A DNA stretch of 12,672 nucleotides from DASVAL01 sp035649575 (GTDB lineage: Bacteria > Planctomycetota > UBA1135 > UBA2386). Made by a program: the position numbers and the translations under genes. This document shows, in pieces, positions 5,859 through 12,672 of this stretch. The notes below the pieces were generated by a model that had not been told where the DNA came from, did no database searches, and saw only the letters and a program-made list of their open reading frames with translations. Position 1 is the stretch's first letter. Each line of letters starts with the position of its first letter. Location of the stretch: positions 1 through 12,672 of the forward strand of contig DASRJH010000067.1 of the NCBI GenBank assembly GCA_035649575.1, written 5' to 3'.

Positions 5859-8159
5859 ATGCGCACGTTCCTGCTCACGCTCGCCTTCGTCGTCGTCGCC
5901 GTAGCCGCGTGGTGCGGGTTGCCATCCACTCCTTCGCCCGACGTCGCAGCGAACGCGCCGGTCGTCGTTGCCGATGTGGCGAGGGAGACGAACACGGTCG
6001 CGAGCCTCGAGCTGTCGACCGAGGCCGAGCGAACTGTCCCGGGCAGGGAGCCGGAGCGGATGCCGGCTCCGCCTGTCGCACTGCGTTCGAGCGCGTGGTC
6101 GGTCACCGTCGTCGATCCGGACGGCGTGCCGGTCGAGGGCGCCACGGTCCGTGTCGAAGGTCGCCGCGAGGAGATCGCCAGCACGGATCGCGACGGCATC
6201 GCTCGCTTCGCGGCGGTGCCGGGCTGGCGCACATCCGTGAGTGTGCGAGCCGGCAACCGCCACGCGGTTTGTCAGGGAGATCTCGCGAGGGTGACCTTGC
6301 CGTGGTGCGGACCGCTCCATGGCCGGCTCGTCGACCGTGCCACGGGTGCGCCGATCGCGGGGGCCAAGGTGGTCGGCGAGGGCGTCGTGACCGACCCGAA
6401 CGGCGCGTTCGTGCTGCCGGCGGTGGCGCGCGGCGAGGGACGCCTGTTCGAGTTCGAAGCGCCCGAGTACCCGCGCCAGGAGGTGCCGCTGCGCCTGCCG
6501 GGCCGCGGCGAGCCTGTCGCGCACACGTTCGCGATCACGCGCGCCGCCGTGATCGCTGGCCGTTGCGTCGACGTCGAGTCGCGGCGGGGCCTCGCCGAGG
6601 CGGAGGTCGAGTGCCAGAATCGCCGAGTCTCGACCGATGCGGACGGGGCGTTCCGCCTGCTGGTGGTCCCTGCTCACGCCATCGCGGAGGCGCGCCTCAC
6701 GTTCGCCGCGCCGGGCTACGCGCGGGCAACATACGAGGTGCCGCTGTCGCCGTCGCCCGGCGCGCGCGAGTTCGCTCTGCTGCGCGCGAGCGAGCTCTCG
6801 GGCCGCGTGGTCTCGGCCGCCGGGGACCCGATCCCGTTCGCCCGAGTGAAGGCGCAACCCCGCGATCGCGCCGCCCGGATGCCTGCTGACATGGCCCAAC
6901 TCGTGGACGAGGAACGGGACTACCCGCGCGCGTTCGCGGACGAGCACGGCGCGTTCGTCGTGTCGGGTCTGGTGCCGGGCCGCGCGTACGAGCTCGAGGC
7001 CCAGGAACGCGGCTTCAAGGCGCGACCCGATCAGGAACCCGTCGTTCGCGCTGGCGACCGAACTGATCCGATCGTGCTCGTGCTCACGCCGATCGCTGCG
7101 ATCCCGACCGGCACGATCGTCGGAACGTTCCGTTGCAACGGGGTGCCGGTGCGCGGACGGATCGACTGGCGCGTCGGCCGCGCGGCGGGCCAAGTGGCGA
7201 CTAAAGCCGACGGTTCGTTCCGGTGCAAGGGCGTTCCGGCAGGGGCGGTCGAGCTGACGGCCAAGCGCGAGGCCGAGGAGGGCTCCACTCTCTTGATCGG
7301 CGGAAGTGCGGCAGAGTGGCGTCGCAAGCTCGAGCTGCGCGCGAACGAAGAACTGCGCGTCGACGTCGACCTGCGGCTCGATCTCGTTCCGATCACGGGT
7401 CGCGTGCGCAACGCCGACGGCTCGCCGGCAGGCTGCCAGTTGGTCGACGTGGTCGGCGCCGACTGCTGGGAATCGGTGATGACGACACCTGACGGCAGCT
7501 TCCAGGTCGACGTGCTGCGCTCGGCCGGCGCGGTCACCCTCGGCGTCGCCCACCGCGCCCGCGTCGCGGTGCATCCGGGCGCCCGCGACGTCGAGATCGT
7601 TCTGCCCCCATGGGGCATCGTCCGCTATCGCGTGCGCGGCGAGGACGGCTCCTCTGGCTCGATCGAGCAAGTCTGGCTGCTGCCAGAGCGCTGGTCCTCC
7701 TGTTGCACCGGAACCAGGGTGCACGCACCCGATCCGGACGGTTTCTTCGAGCTGCACGTGGCGCAAGGCGAACGGCTGTTCCTGTGCTCGGCACCGGGCC
7801 ACGCGTCGACCCTGCGCAGCGTGCAGGTCGGCGCACATGCGACCGTCGACGTCGTGCTCGGGCGTGGCACGAGCGTGCGCATGCGGTTGCGTGCGGGCGC
7901 GCCCGGGCCCGACTCCCGGTCGGAGGTACTGCTCGTGGATGGCCGGCTCGTCGACTTCAGGGCGTCGGACTACTTCGGGTACGATGGCGTCGCGCACTGG
8001 GTCCGGCTGCGGGCCGAAGGCGAGGAAGTCCAGCACGTGGACCCGGGCACATACCGCTTGGTAGCCGTTGACCCGGCGATCGAGATCACGCCGGCCACGA
8101 TCGCCGTCGGCAGCGCGCCGGTCGTCGTCGACGTGACGTGGACGCGGCGCGCGAAGTAG
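5859..8159 (+). CDS. Large secreted protein with repeated carboxypeptidase-regulatory-like beta-sandwich domains
   Basis: A 766-residue protein from ATG 5859. The frame is open upstream to 5625, but that part overlaps the divergent hydroxylase. MRTFLLTLAFVVVAVAAW gives a clear signal peptide or N-terminal anchor, and AAWC is not a proper lipobox. After a low-complexity Ala/Val/Pro stretch come repeats of the CarboxypepD_reg/CnaB-like fold, beginning near residues 79, 150, 230, 311, 417, 512 and 587, with a further beta region after about 670. Typical pieces are VVDPDGVPVEGATVRVEG with TDRDGIARF, LVDRATGAPIAGAKVVGEG with TDPNGAF, and ITGRVRNADGSPAG with TPDGSF. Such domains are non-enzymatic and mediate structure or binding in the periplasm or at the cell surface. 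The same domain type forms the outer part of the sigma fusion at the left end. No protease active site is seen. Confidence 0.85.
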   Translation: MRTFLLTLAFVVVAVAAWCGLPSTPSPDVAANAPVVVADVARETNTVASLELSTEAERTVPGREPERMPAPPVALRSSAWSVTVVDPDGVPVEGATVRVEGRREEIASTDRDGIARFAAVPGWRTSVSVRAGNRHAVCQGDLARVTLPWCGPLHGRLVDRATGAPIAGAKVVGEGVVTDPNGAFVLPAVARGEGRLFEFEAPEYPRQEVPLRLPGRGEPVAHTFAITRAAVIAGRCVDVESRRGLAEAEVECQNRRVSTDADGAFRLLVVPAHAIAEARLTFAAPGYARATYEVPLSPSPGAREFALLRASELSGRVVSAAGDPIPFARVKAQPRDRAARMPADMAQLVDEERDYPRAFADEHGAFVVSGLVPGRAYELEAQERGFKARPDQEPVVRAGDRTDPIVLVLTPIAAIPTGTIVGTFRCNGVPVRGRIDWRVGRAAGQVATKADGSFRCKGVPAGAVELTAKREAEEGSTLLIGGSAAEWRRKLELRANEELRVDVDLRLDLVPITGRVRNADGSPAGCQLVDVVGADCWESVMTTPDGSFQVDVLRSAGAVTLGVAHRARVAVHPGARDVEIVLPPWGIVRYRVRGEDGSSGSIEQVWLLPERWSSCCTGTRVHAPDPDGFFELHVAQGERLFLCSAPGHASTLRSVQVGAHATVDVVLGRGTSVRMRLRAGAPGPDSRSEVLLVDGRLVDFRASDYFGYDGVAHWVRLRAEGEEVQHVDPGTYRLVAVDPAIEITPATIAVGSAPVVVDVTWTRRAK

Positions 8160-8184
8160 CCTCGGAGCGCTGCCGCCACAGGGT

Positions 8185-10605
8185 TCACTTGAGCACGCGC
8201 CGCAGTTCCTGCAGCGTGGCGGCGCTGCCGGCGAACAGATCCTCGGGGTAACGCCAGAACAGCTTCATGTCCGCGAAGATGAAAGGGCCCTCGTGCACGT
8301 CGAGCCGCAGCCCGGCGAGGTACTGCAGCCGCAGGTTGGAGTCGAGGTTCAGTTGCGCATTGGCGAGCCACGGCCGCAGGTCCTTGTCGCGGCCCGCGTA
8401 GGTCTGCAGCAGCAGGATCGCGCCGCCGCACTGCTCGGCCAACGGCGCGCACTTCCGGATGCGCGCGTCGAACGCGTCGACGTCGATCGGCGCCGGTTGC
8501 ATGCGCGCCATCATCACGAGGTCGTAGCCCTTGCCGGTGACGTCGCTGCTCCACAGCGTCGTCTCGGGGAAGGCCTGCGCGAACGTGCCGATCTGGCTCT
8601 TCACCGACAGGATGTCGGTCTCGTACATCGGTACCCACTGCGTCACGACGCCGCCGTCGTTCAGGTGGGCCTGCACGAGCCGGTAGTACTCGGCCGAGTA
8701 GAGGCTCGCGGCGCCGCGCACCCACGGATGCACGGGATCCGACGTGATGATGTCGAACTTCTCGCGCGTCGTGGCGAGGAAGTGCCGCGCGTCGTCGATC
8801 GCGAGGTGCGTGCGCGGATCGTCCAGCACCGACCGATTGGCCTTTCTGAGGTGCACGCGGACGCCCGCCGGCACCTGCGGCTCGAGCTCGCAGATCACGA
8901 TGTGTTCGATCGACGGGTGGTCGACGAAGCAGCCGGCCGTGACACCGGCCCCGCAGCCGACGATCAGCACGCTGCGCGGTGCTTTGTGGACCAGCGCCGG
9001 CAGGTGTCCGAGCAGGCGCTGCAGCCGCATGTCGTTCAGCTCCGTCGACGCTTCGACGCGGCCGTTGATGTGGAAGTAGCGGTTGCCCGCGAGCTCGGTG
9101 ATCGCGACCGAGGAGTTCACGCCTTCGGCCGTGTACAGATACTCGTGGTCGGAATGCCAGCCGACGATCTGGCGGCCGAATGCGATCAACGGCTTCGGCA
9201 CCGGTGCCACGAGCAGCGCGAACAGCGCGATCGGCAAAGCACAGCCGATCAGCCGCGTGGTCCTGGCTGCGCCGCGAAGCAGTCCCGGCAAGTCAGTGTC
9301 GCGCCAGAGCAAGAGGCACGCCGACGTTCCCGCGAGGACGACGAGCAGCTGCTGCGTTCCGCGGCTGCCGAGGCCGCCGACGCCGAACAGGCCGACGCCG
9401 AGCGCGCCGGCGATCGCGCCGAGCGTGTTCGCCGCGTAGATTCCCGCGACGAGCCGCCCGGCGTCCTGCTGGCCGCTGCCGGCGGCTGCCAGCGCGAGCG
9501 GGAAGGAAGCACCCCAGAGCACGGTGGCCGGCCCGATCGCGAACGCGCAGCGCAGCACGTCCCAGGCGTAGTGCAGCGGCATGTTCTGGTAGACGGCTGG
9601 TGAGAACACGTGGGTCGGCTCGCCGAACGGGATCACGGTCGTGATCACGAAGGCGCTCCACGACAGCGCCGGCACGAGCAGCAACTGGCAGAGTGCAAAC
9701 CACGCGCGCGGCTGCTCGGTCCGCGAGAGCCGGCGCGAGCCGAGCCAGCTCCCGAGGCCGAGGCCGACCAGGAACACGGCGAGGATCAGCGAGAACGTGT
9801 AGACCGTCGCGCCGAACAGCAGCGACAACAGGCGCGTCCACACGACCTCGGCGCCGAGTGCTGCGGCGCCCGACAGAGCGATCGCGACGTGCACGACCGT
9901 GTGGCGCACGATCGGCGATCGAGGCGTCGCTGCCGGCGACGCCGGTGCTTTCGCAGGTCCGCGACCGACCGCGGCGATCCCGAAGGCCACGAGCGCCACG
10001 AGCACGTTGATCGCGACTGCGACGCCCGTCGTGACGACGAGGTCGTAGACAGGCATCAACCAGAACCCCGCGAGCACGGTGCCGCACACGGCGCCAACCA
10101 GGTTGGCGACGTAGAAGTGGCCGAGCCTCTGCATGCCCGCGGTGCTCGTGTCGAGCCAGCGCGCGATCGCGGGCAGCGTCGCTCCCATGAGCATCGTCGG
10201 CACGAGCAGCACGGCGCTGCACAAGAGCCCGCGCAGCACGAGGCCTGTCATGCCGCTTCCGGCGTGCTGCTGGTAGAGATCGCCGAGCCACGGCAGCAGC
10301 GCCGGCAACACGAGGCCGATCACGCCGATGCCGAGCTCGAGCGCTGCGTAGACGCGCAGCGGATGCCGGTGCTGGCCGATGCAACGCGGCAGCAGCAGCG
10401 TGCCGAGGCACATTCCCCCCATGAAGCTCGCGAGCAGGAACGCGATCGACACCGACGAGCAGCCGACGACGAGGCGCAGCAGGTGGAACCACACGACCTC
10501 GTAGAGCAACGCCGCGCAGCCGCTGCCCGCGAACAGCAGCAGCAACGCCGGCGTGAACGGCGTCGATCGCGCGGCTTCGGTGGGTACGGGCGTGGCTCTC
10601 GTCAT
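8185..10605 (-). CDS. Membrane-fused spermidine-synthase-like protein
   Basis: An 806-residue protein from ATG 10605 to TGA 8185. Residues about 17-510 are a long set of hydrophobic helices resembling transporter-like bundles, with two similar-looking halves (FAGSGCAALLYEVVWFHLLR and, near 245, LSGAAALGAEVVWTRLLS). The C-terminal part (about 520-720) is a Rossmann methyltransferase-like fold of the spermidine/spermine synthase family: nucleotide-binding loop VLIVGCGAG (546-554), an acidic residue in CELEP (about 573), DDARHFL (from 604) and FDIITSDPVHPW (617-628) with Asp623 at the usual catalytic position. The family of fused membrane/spermidine-synthase proteins is common in planctomycetes and other bacteria, and polyamine synthesis by them is mostly unproven. 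No polyamine pathway genes are nearby. It converges with the upstream secreted-protein gene, leaving 25 bases between stops. Confidence 0.87.
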   Translation of the reverse strand: MTRATPVPTEAARSTPFTPALLLLFAGSGCAALLYEVVWFHLLRLVVGCSSVSIAFLLASFMGGMCLGTLLLPRCIGQHRHPLRVYAALELGIGVIGLVLPALLPWLGDLYQQHAGSGMTGLVLRGLLCSAVLLVPTMLMGATLPAIARWLDTSTAGMQRLGHFYVANLVGAVCGTVLAGFWLMPVYDLVVTTGVAVAINVLVALVAFGIAAVGRGPAKAPASPAATPRSPIVRHTVVHVAIALSGAAALGAEVVWTRLLSLLFGATVYTFSLILAVFLVGLGLGSWLGSRRLSRTEQPRAWFALCQLLLVPALSWSAFVITTVIPFGEPTHVFSPAVYQNMPLHYAWDVLRCAFAIGPATVLWGASFPLALAAAGSGQQDAGRLVAGIYAANTLGAIAGALGVGLFGVGGLGSRGTQQLLVVLAGTSACLLLWRDTDLPGLLRGAARTTRLIGCALPIALFALLVAPVPKPLIAFGRQIVGWHSDHEYLYTAEGVNSSVAITELAGNRYFHINGRVEASTELNDMRLQRLLGHLPALVHKAPRSVLIVGCGAGVTAGCFVDHPSIEHIVICELEPQVPAGVRVHLRKANRSVLDDPRTHLAIDDARHFLATTREKFDIITSDPVHPWVRGAASLYSAEYYRLVQAHLNDGGVVTQWVPMYETDILSVKSQIGTFAQAFPETTLWSSDVTGKGYDLVMMARMQPAPIDVDAFDARIRKCAPLAEQCGGAILLLQTYAGRDKDLRPWLANAQLNLDSNLRLQYLAGLRLDVHEGPFIFADMKLFWRYPEDLFAGSAATLQELRRVLK

Positions 10606-10643
10606 GGCTGGGTGCTCGGACCCGGGTTCGTGCCCGCACCTTC

Positions 10644-10690
10644 GCCCCGCCGAGCGGGGCCGCGACATGGTCGATCGCGGCATGGCCGCG
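10644..10690. repeat. Three consecutive short-loop inverted repeats
   Basis: In the divergent region between the spermidine-synthase-like gene and the membrane protein gene, three perfect dyads with three-base centres follow one another: GCCCCGC-CGA-GCGGGGC (10644-10660), CGAC-ATG-GTCG (10663-10673) and CGCGGC-ATG-GCCGCG (10676-10690). They could form tandem hairpins in RNA read from either strand, or be protein-binding sites. High GC raises the chance of accidental dyads, but three in 47 bases is dense. Confidence 0.4.
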
Positions 10691-10755
10691 CGCAAGCAAT
10701 GGCCCGAGCCGCCGCTCGAGTTCTGGGCCGCGCCCGTGGGTCAAGCTACCATCGC

Positions 10756-11754
10756 ATGCGGATGCAGATCCCCGAGCACTGGGCGGAGGCGCGGCTGGTC
10801 GGCAAGGTGAAGGGCCAGGACCGCGTCGTGCGCCGCTGGGGTTGGTCGGACGTCAGCGCCGGCGAAGCACAGCAGCAAGCGGATCGGCGCGCGGCCGAGG
10901 CGATGGCCGAGCTGCAAGCGGGGCGGCAGGTTCCGACGCGCGAGAAGAAGCGCGCGTATGGCGCCGCAGGCTTTCCGATCCGCGAACAGGTCGTGGCGCG
11001 CAACGGCACCGACGTGATCACGCGCAACTCGTATGGCGCGCGTTGCCTCAACGTGCCGGACGTGTTGTTCGCCGACGTCGATTTCGTGCCGCGCCTGCGG
11101 CCCGCACTCGAGCGCGCGTTCACGGTGCTCGCGTGGGCGCTGGGCATCGCGGCGTTCGCCACGGCACTGCTGATGTTCTGGAGCGCGCGCAAGGGTCTCG
11201 GCTGCGCTGGCCTCGTGGCGTCGATCTTCGTCCCGGCCCTGCTCTTCATCGAGCGCGTGCGGCGGCGCCACCGGCCGGCCAACGTCAAAGCGAGCCGCGA
11301 CCGCCAGCTCGCCGCAGTGCACGCCTTCGTGCAGCGGCACGCCGACACGCGGTTCGCGATCTACTCGACGCCGGCCGGCCTGCGTGTGCTCGCACTGCAT
11401 GCGACCTACGAACCGGCGGGCGCAGCGGCACGCGAGCTGTTCACGGCGCTCGGCACCGACCGCGCGTATGCGCAGATGTGCGAGCTGCAGTCGTGCTTTC
11501 GCGCGCGCGTCAGCGCGAAACCGTGGCGCATCGGTGTCGAGAACATCGTCACGCGCAGCGTCTGGCCAGTCGCGGCGGAGATGCGCCCCGACCGCGATGC
11601 GTGGATCGGCCGCTACGAGGAGGTCGCGCAGCGTCATGCCGCGTGCCGGTTCGTCGAAGAGATCGGCGCCGGTCGCGTGCACCCGCGCTGTGCCGCAGTG
11701 CAGCGCATGCACGACGAACTGTGCCGCGCCCGCAGCGGGCTGCCGCTTGCTTGA
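10756..11754 (+). CDS. Conserved two-helix membrane protein, unknown function
   Basis: A 332-residue protein from ATG 10756 to TGA 11754; a second ATG six bases later (MQIPEHWAEARL) is an equally good start and fits my memory of the family, which begins M-x-IP-x-HW. The N-terminal soluble part (1-118) contains VVRRWGWSD, IREQVVARNGTDVITRNSYG and ARCLNVPDVLFADVDF, a pattern found in hypothetical membrane proteins of several phyla. Two membrane helices lie at about 121-142 and 147-165, followed by a basic RVRRRHRP and a second soluble domain (175-332). No catalytic motif is recognised. No Shine-Dalgarno sequence is present. TACCAT (10747-10752) could be a -10 element of a nearly leaderless mRNA. 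Its stop codon abuts a peroxidase remnant in the same frame. Confidence 0.8.
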   Translation: MRMQIPEHWAEARLVGKVKGQDRVVRRWGWSDVSAGEAQQQADRRAAEAMAELQAGRQVPTREKKRAYGAAGFPIREQVVARNGTDVITRNSYGARCLNVPDVLFADVDFVPRLRPALERAFTVLAWALGIAAFATALLMFWSARKGLGCAGLVASIFVPALLFIERVRRRHRPANVKASRDRQLAAVHAFVQRHADTRFAIYSTPAGLRVLALHATYEPAGAAARELFTALGTDRAYAQMCELQSCFRARVSAKPWRIGVENIVTRSVWPVAAEMRPDRDAWIGRYEEVAQRHAACRFVEEIGAGRVHPRCAAVQRMHDELCRARSGLPLA

Positions 11755-11764
11755 GCAACCGGCA
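11741..11764. repeat. Hairpin with the membrane protein stop codon in its loop
   Basis: TGCCGCTTGC (11741-11750) and GCAACCGGCA (11755-11764) pair over ten positions with a single C-C mismatch (11746/11759), leaving the loop TTGA (11751-11754). The loop contains the stop codon of the preceding gene. There is no T-run after it, so it is not a classical intrinsic terminator. It sits exactly where recognisable peroxidase homology begins. Confidence 0.5.
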
Positions 11765-12132
11765 AGGCCGGGGACCGCGGCAAGTACCGCGCGCCATCGC
11801 TGCGCAACGTCGAACTGACGGCGCCGTACATGCACGACGGTCGCTTCGCGACGCTCGAGCAGGTGATGCAGTTCTATTCGGACCGTGTGCGGCCGCACCC
11901 CAACCTCGACGAGGTGCTGCGCCCCGACGCGAGCAAGCCTGGTTGGGGTCAACCCGCCGGCGCGCCGCCGCCAGTGGACGTGGCGCTCGCAGCGCCACTG
12001 GCGCGGCTCGGTGTGCCGCTGACCGGCCGCGACCGCGCCGACCTGATCGCCTTCCTGAAGACTCTCACCGATTGGGAACTGGTGCGCGACCCGCGCTTCG
12101 CCGACCCGTTCATGCGGCGGTTGCAGCGCTAG
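11755..12132 (+). pseudogene. C-terminal remnant of a MauG/di-heme cytochrome c peroxidase
   Basis: From the codon after the upstream stop, the frame reads ATGKAGDRGKYRAPSLRNVE, then LTAPYMHDGRFATLEQVMQFY and, at the end, LTGRDRADLIAFLKTLTDWE, closing at TAG 12130-12132. This is the well-conserved C-terminal end of the MauG/cytochrome c peroxidase family, whose full proteins are usually 300 or more residues with two CxxCH heme sites. Only 125 residues remain: both heme motifs, the signal peptide and any ATG, GTG or TTG start before the conserved PSLRN region are absent. The first ATG (11830) lies inside the conserved PYMHDG. The gene is therefore broken, by deletion or by arrival of the upstream gene, or the junction is an assembly artefact. 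Confidence 0.85.
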
Positions 12133-12190
12133 CCGTCGTCGGGCGAACAGCCTGGACCAGGTGGCCGGCAGCTCCTCGCTGGTAAAAGTT

Positions 12191-12218
12191 CTGGCCGCTT
12201 CCTTTAATAGCGGTCCAG
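12191..12218. promoter_or_regulatory. Dyad enclosing a -10-like TTTAAT upstream of the Fic gene
   Basis: CTGGCCGC (12191-12198) pairs with GCGG (12210-12213) and CCAG (12215-12218), with one bulged T, around an 11-base AT-rich centre that holds TTTAAT (12203-12208), a five-of-six match to the -10 consensus. No good -35 hexamer is present. It may be an operator around the fic promoter or, less likely without a T-run, a terminator for the preceding remnant. Confidence 0.35.
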
Positions 12219-12222
12219 CTCG

Positions 12223-12237
12223 TTCAGAATCTCTGAA
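12223..12237. promoter_or_regulatory. 15-base palindrome just before the Fic start codon
   Basis: TTCAGA-ATC-TCTGAA is a perfect six-base inverted repeat with a three-base centre, ending 11 bases before ATG 12249 and lying just after the expected transcription start from TTTAAT. It is AT-rich compared with its surroundings. An autoregulatory operator is the simplest reading. Confidence 0.4.
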
Positions 12238-12248
12238 TACCGAGTCCG

Positions 12249-12672
12249 ATGCGGCGAGGCACCACAGGTACTTTCCAGGCCACCATCTACGGCGACGAGT
12301 CCGTCCGCGCGTTCGTCCCGCACGACCTCCCGCCTCAGCCTCCGCTCGATCTTGCGGGAGGCATCCAGGCAGGCCTCGAACGCGCGCAACTCGCCCTGGG
12401 ACGCCTCGACAGCATCTCGACTCTGCTGCCGGGCCCCGGCTTGTTCCTCTACACCTACATCCGCAAGGAAGCGCTGCTCTCGTCCCAGATCGAAGGCACG
12501 CAGTCGTCACTCTCGGACCTGCTGCTCTACGAGATCGAACAGACACCCGGCGTCCCGCTCGACGACGTCGTCGAAGTCTCCAACTACGTCGGCGCGATGG
12601 TGCACGGCCTCTCGCGGCTGCGTGGCGGCTTCCCGCTCTCGAACCGCCTGATCTGCGAGATCCACCAACGGC
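12249..12672 (+). CDS. Fic family protein, N-terminal part (3' end outside window)
   Basis: From ATG 12249 the frame is open to the right edge (141 residues). The sequence AFVPHDLPPQPPLDL, ALGRLDSISTLLPGPGLFLY, YIRKEALLSSQIEGTQSSL, SDLLLYE and DDVVEVSNYVGAM is the Fic N-terminal domain that precedes the Fic core. SSQIEG (78-83) fits the inhibitory motif [S/T]xxxE[G/N], placing the protein among class II Fic enzymes, whose own N-terminal helix blocks ATP binding. The catalytic HPFxxGNGR would lie beyond the window. Family members mostly transfer AMP to a hydroxyl of a target protein, and the target here is unknown. No Shine-Dalgarno sequence is present. Its AT-rich leader with two dyads suggests tight control. 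No separate antitoxin gene is visible upstream, as expected for class II. Confidence 0.88.
   Translation, partial: MRRGTTGTFQATIYGDESVRAFVPHDLPPQPPLDLAGGIQAGLERAQLALGRLDSISTLLPGPGLFLYTYIRKEALLSSQIEGTQSSLSDLLLYEIEQTPGVPLDDVVEVSNYVGAMVHGLSRLRGGFPLSNRLICEIHQR

Noticed and set aside
5730..8036. A 768-codon open frame on the minus strand opposite the secreted protein gene
   Set aside because: It is rich in Arg, Ala and His with no domain, signal peptide or plausible fold. It is the usual antisense shadow of a high-GC gene.
8160..8223. Inverted repeat GCCGCCAC (8172-8179) and GTGGCGGC (8216-8223) at the convergent gene ends, considered as a terminator
   Set aside because: The loop would be 36 bases, the second arm lies inside the spermidine-synthase-like gene, and there is no T-run.
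9610..10755. Upstream extension of the plus-strand membrane protein frame by some 380 codons
   Set aside because: This stretch lies antisense to the spermidine-synthase-like gene, is made of charged low-complexity sequence, and the family begins near MQIPEHW.
11830..12132. An intact 100-residue gene starting at ATG 11830
   Set aside because: This ATG falls in the middle of the conserved PYMHDGRF of the peroxidase family. The homology continues upstream to the previous stop codon, so it is a remnant.
10741..12546. A 601-codon minus-strand open frame over the membrane protein, peroxidase remnant and Fic start
   Set aside because: It covers three plus-strand features with clear homology or membrane patterns and itself has only low-complexity Arg/Ala sequence.

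Overview
The window is uniformly GC-rich. Nearly all of its genes lack a Shine-Dalgarno sequence, and it carries an ECF sigma factor fused to a membrane helix and extracytoplasmic carboxypeptidase-regulatory-like domains. Together with a second large protein of the same domain type and a membrane-fused spermidine-synthase-like protein, this points to a planctomycete (Planctomycetota) or a similar large-genome soil or aquatic bacterium. The assignment is an inference from gene content. I see no rRNA, tRNA, CRISPR array, insertion sequence or phage gene.

Layout. Positions 1-2550 (minus strand) hold a four-helix membrane protein (2550-2059) followed 31 bases later by the sigma-factor fusion (2027, running off the left edge). 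After a 221-base gap comes a minus-strand radical SAM/SPASM enzyme (3947-2772). It is divergent from a two-gene plus-strand unit: a small coiled-coil protein (4102-4392) overlapping by ATGA a lipoprotein-type tyrosine/dual-specificity phosphatase (4389-4955). A short gene remnant follows. A minus-strand aspartyl/asparaginyl beta-hydroxylase-like oxygenase (5725-5120) is divergent from a large secreted multi-domain beta-sandwich protein (5859-8159). That gene converges on a membrane-embedded spermidine-synthase-like protein (10605-8185), which is divergent from a conserved two-helix membrane protein of unknown function (10756-11754). Immediately after its stop codon, in the same frame, lies the C-terminal third of a MauG/cytochrome c peroxidase with no start codon and no heme motif, a clear remnant. 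The right edge holds the N-terminal part of a Fic-family AMP-transferase with its class II inhibitory motif (from 12249).

How the genes work together. Most look like independent housekeeping or accessory genes rather than one pathway. The strongest unusual system is the sigma factor in one reading frame with a transmembrane segment and a large extracytoplasmic part. This could be a one-protein transmembrane signalling device with no visible anti-sigma factor. The four-helix protein just upstream is probably co-transcribed, and the secreted paralogue of the outer domains lies 4 kb away. An in-frame internal ATG preceded by the only good Shine-Dalgarno sequence I found in the window suggests that the outer part might also be made as a separate membrane protein. 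No gap between genes exceeds 300 bases. Several intergenic regions hold inverted or direct repeats that could be operators or hairpins, and these are listed individually.
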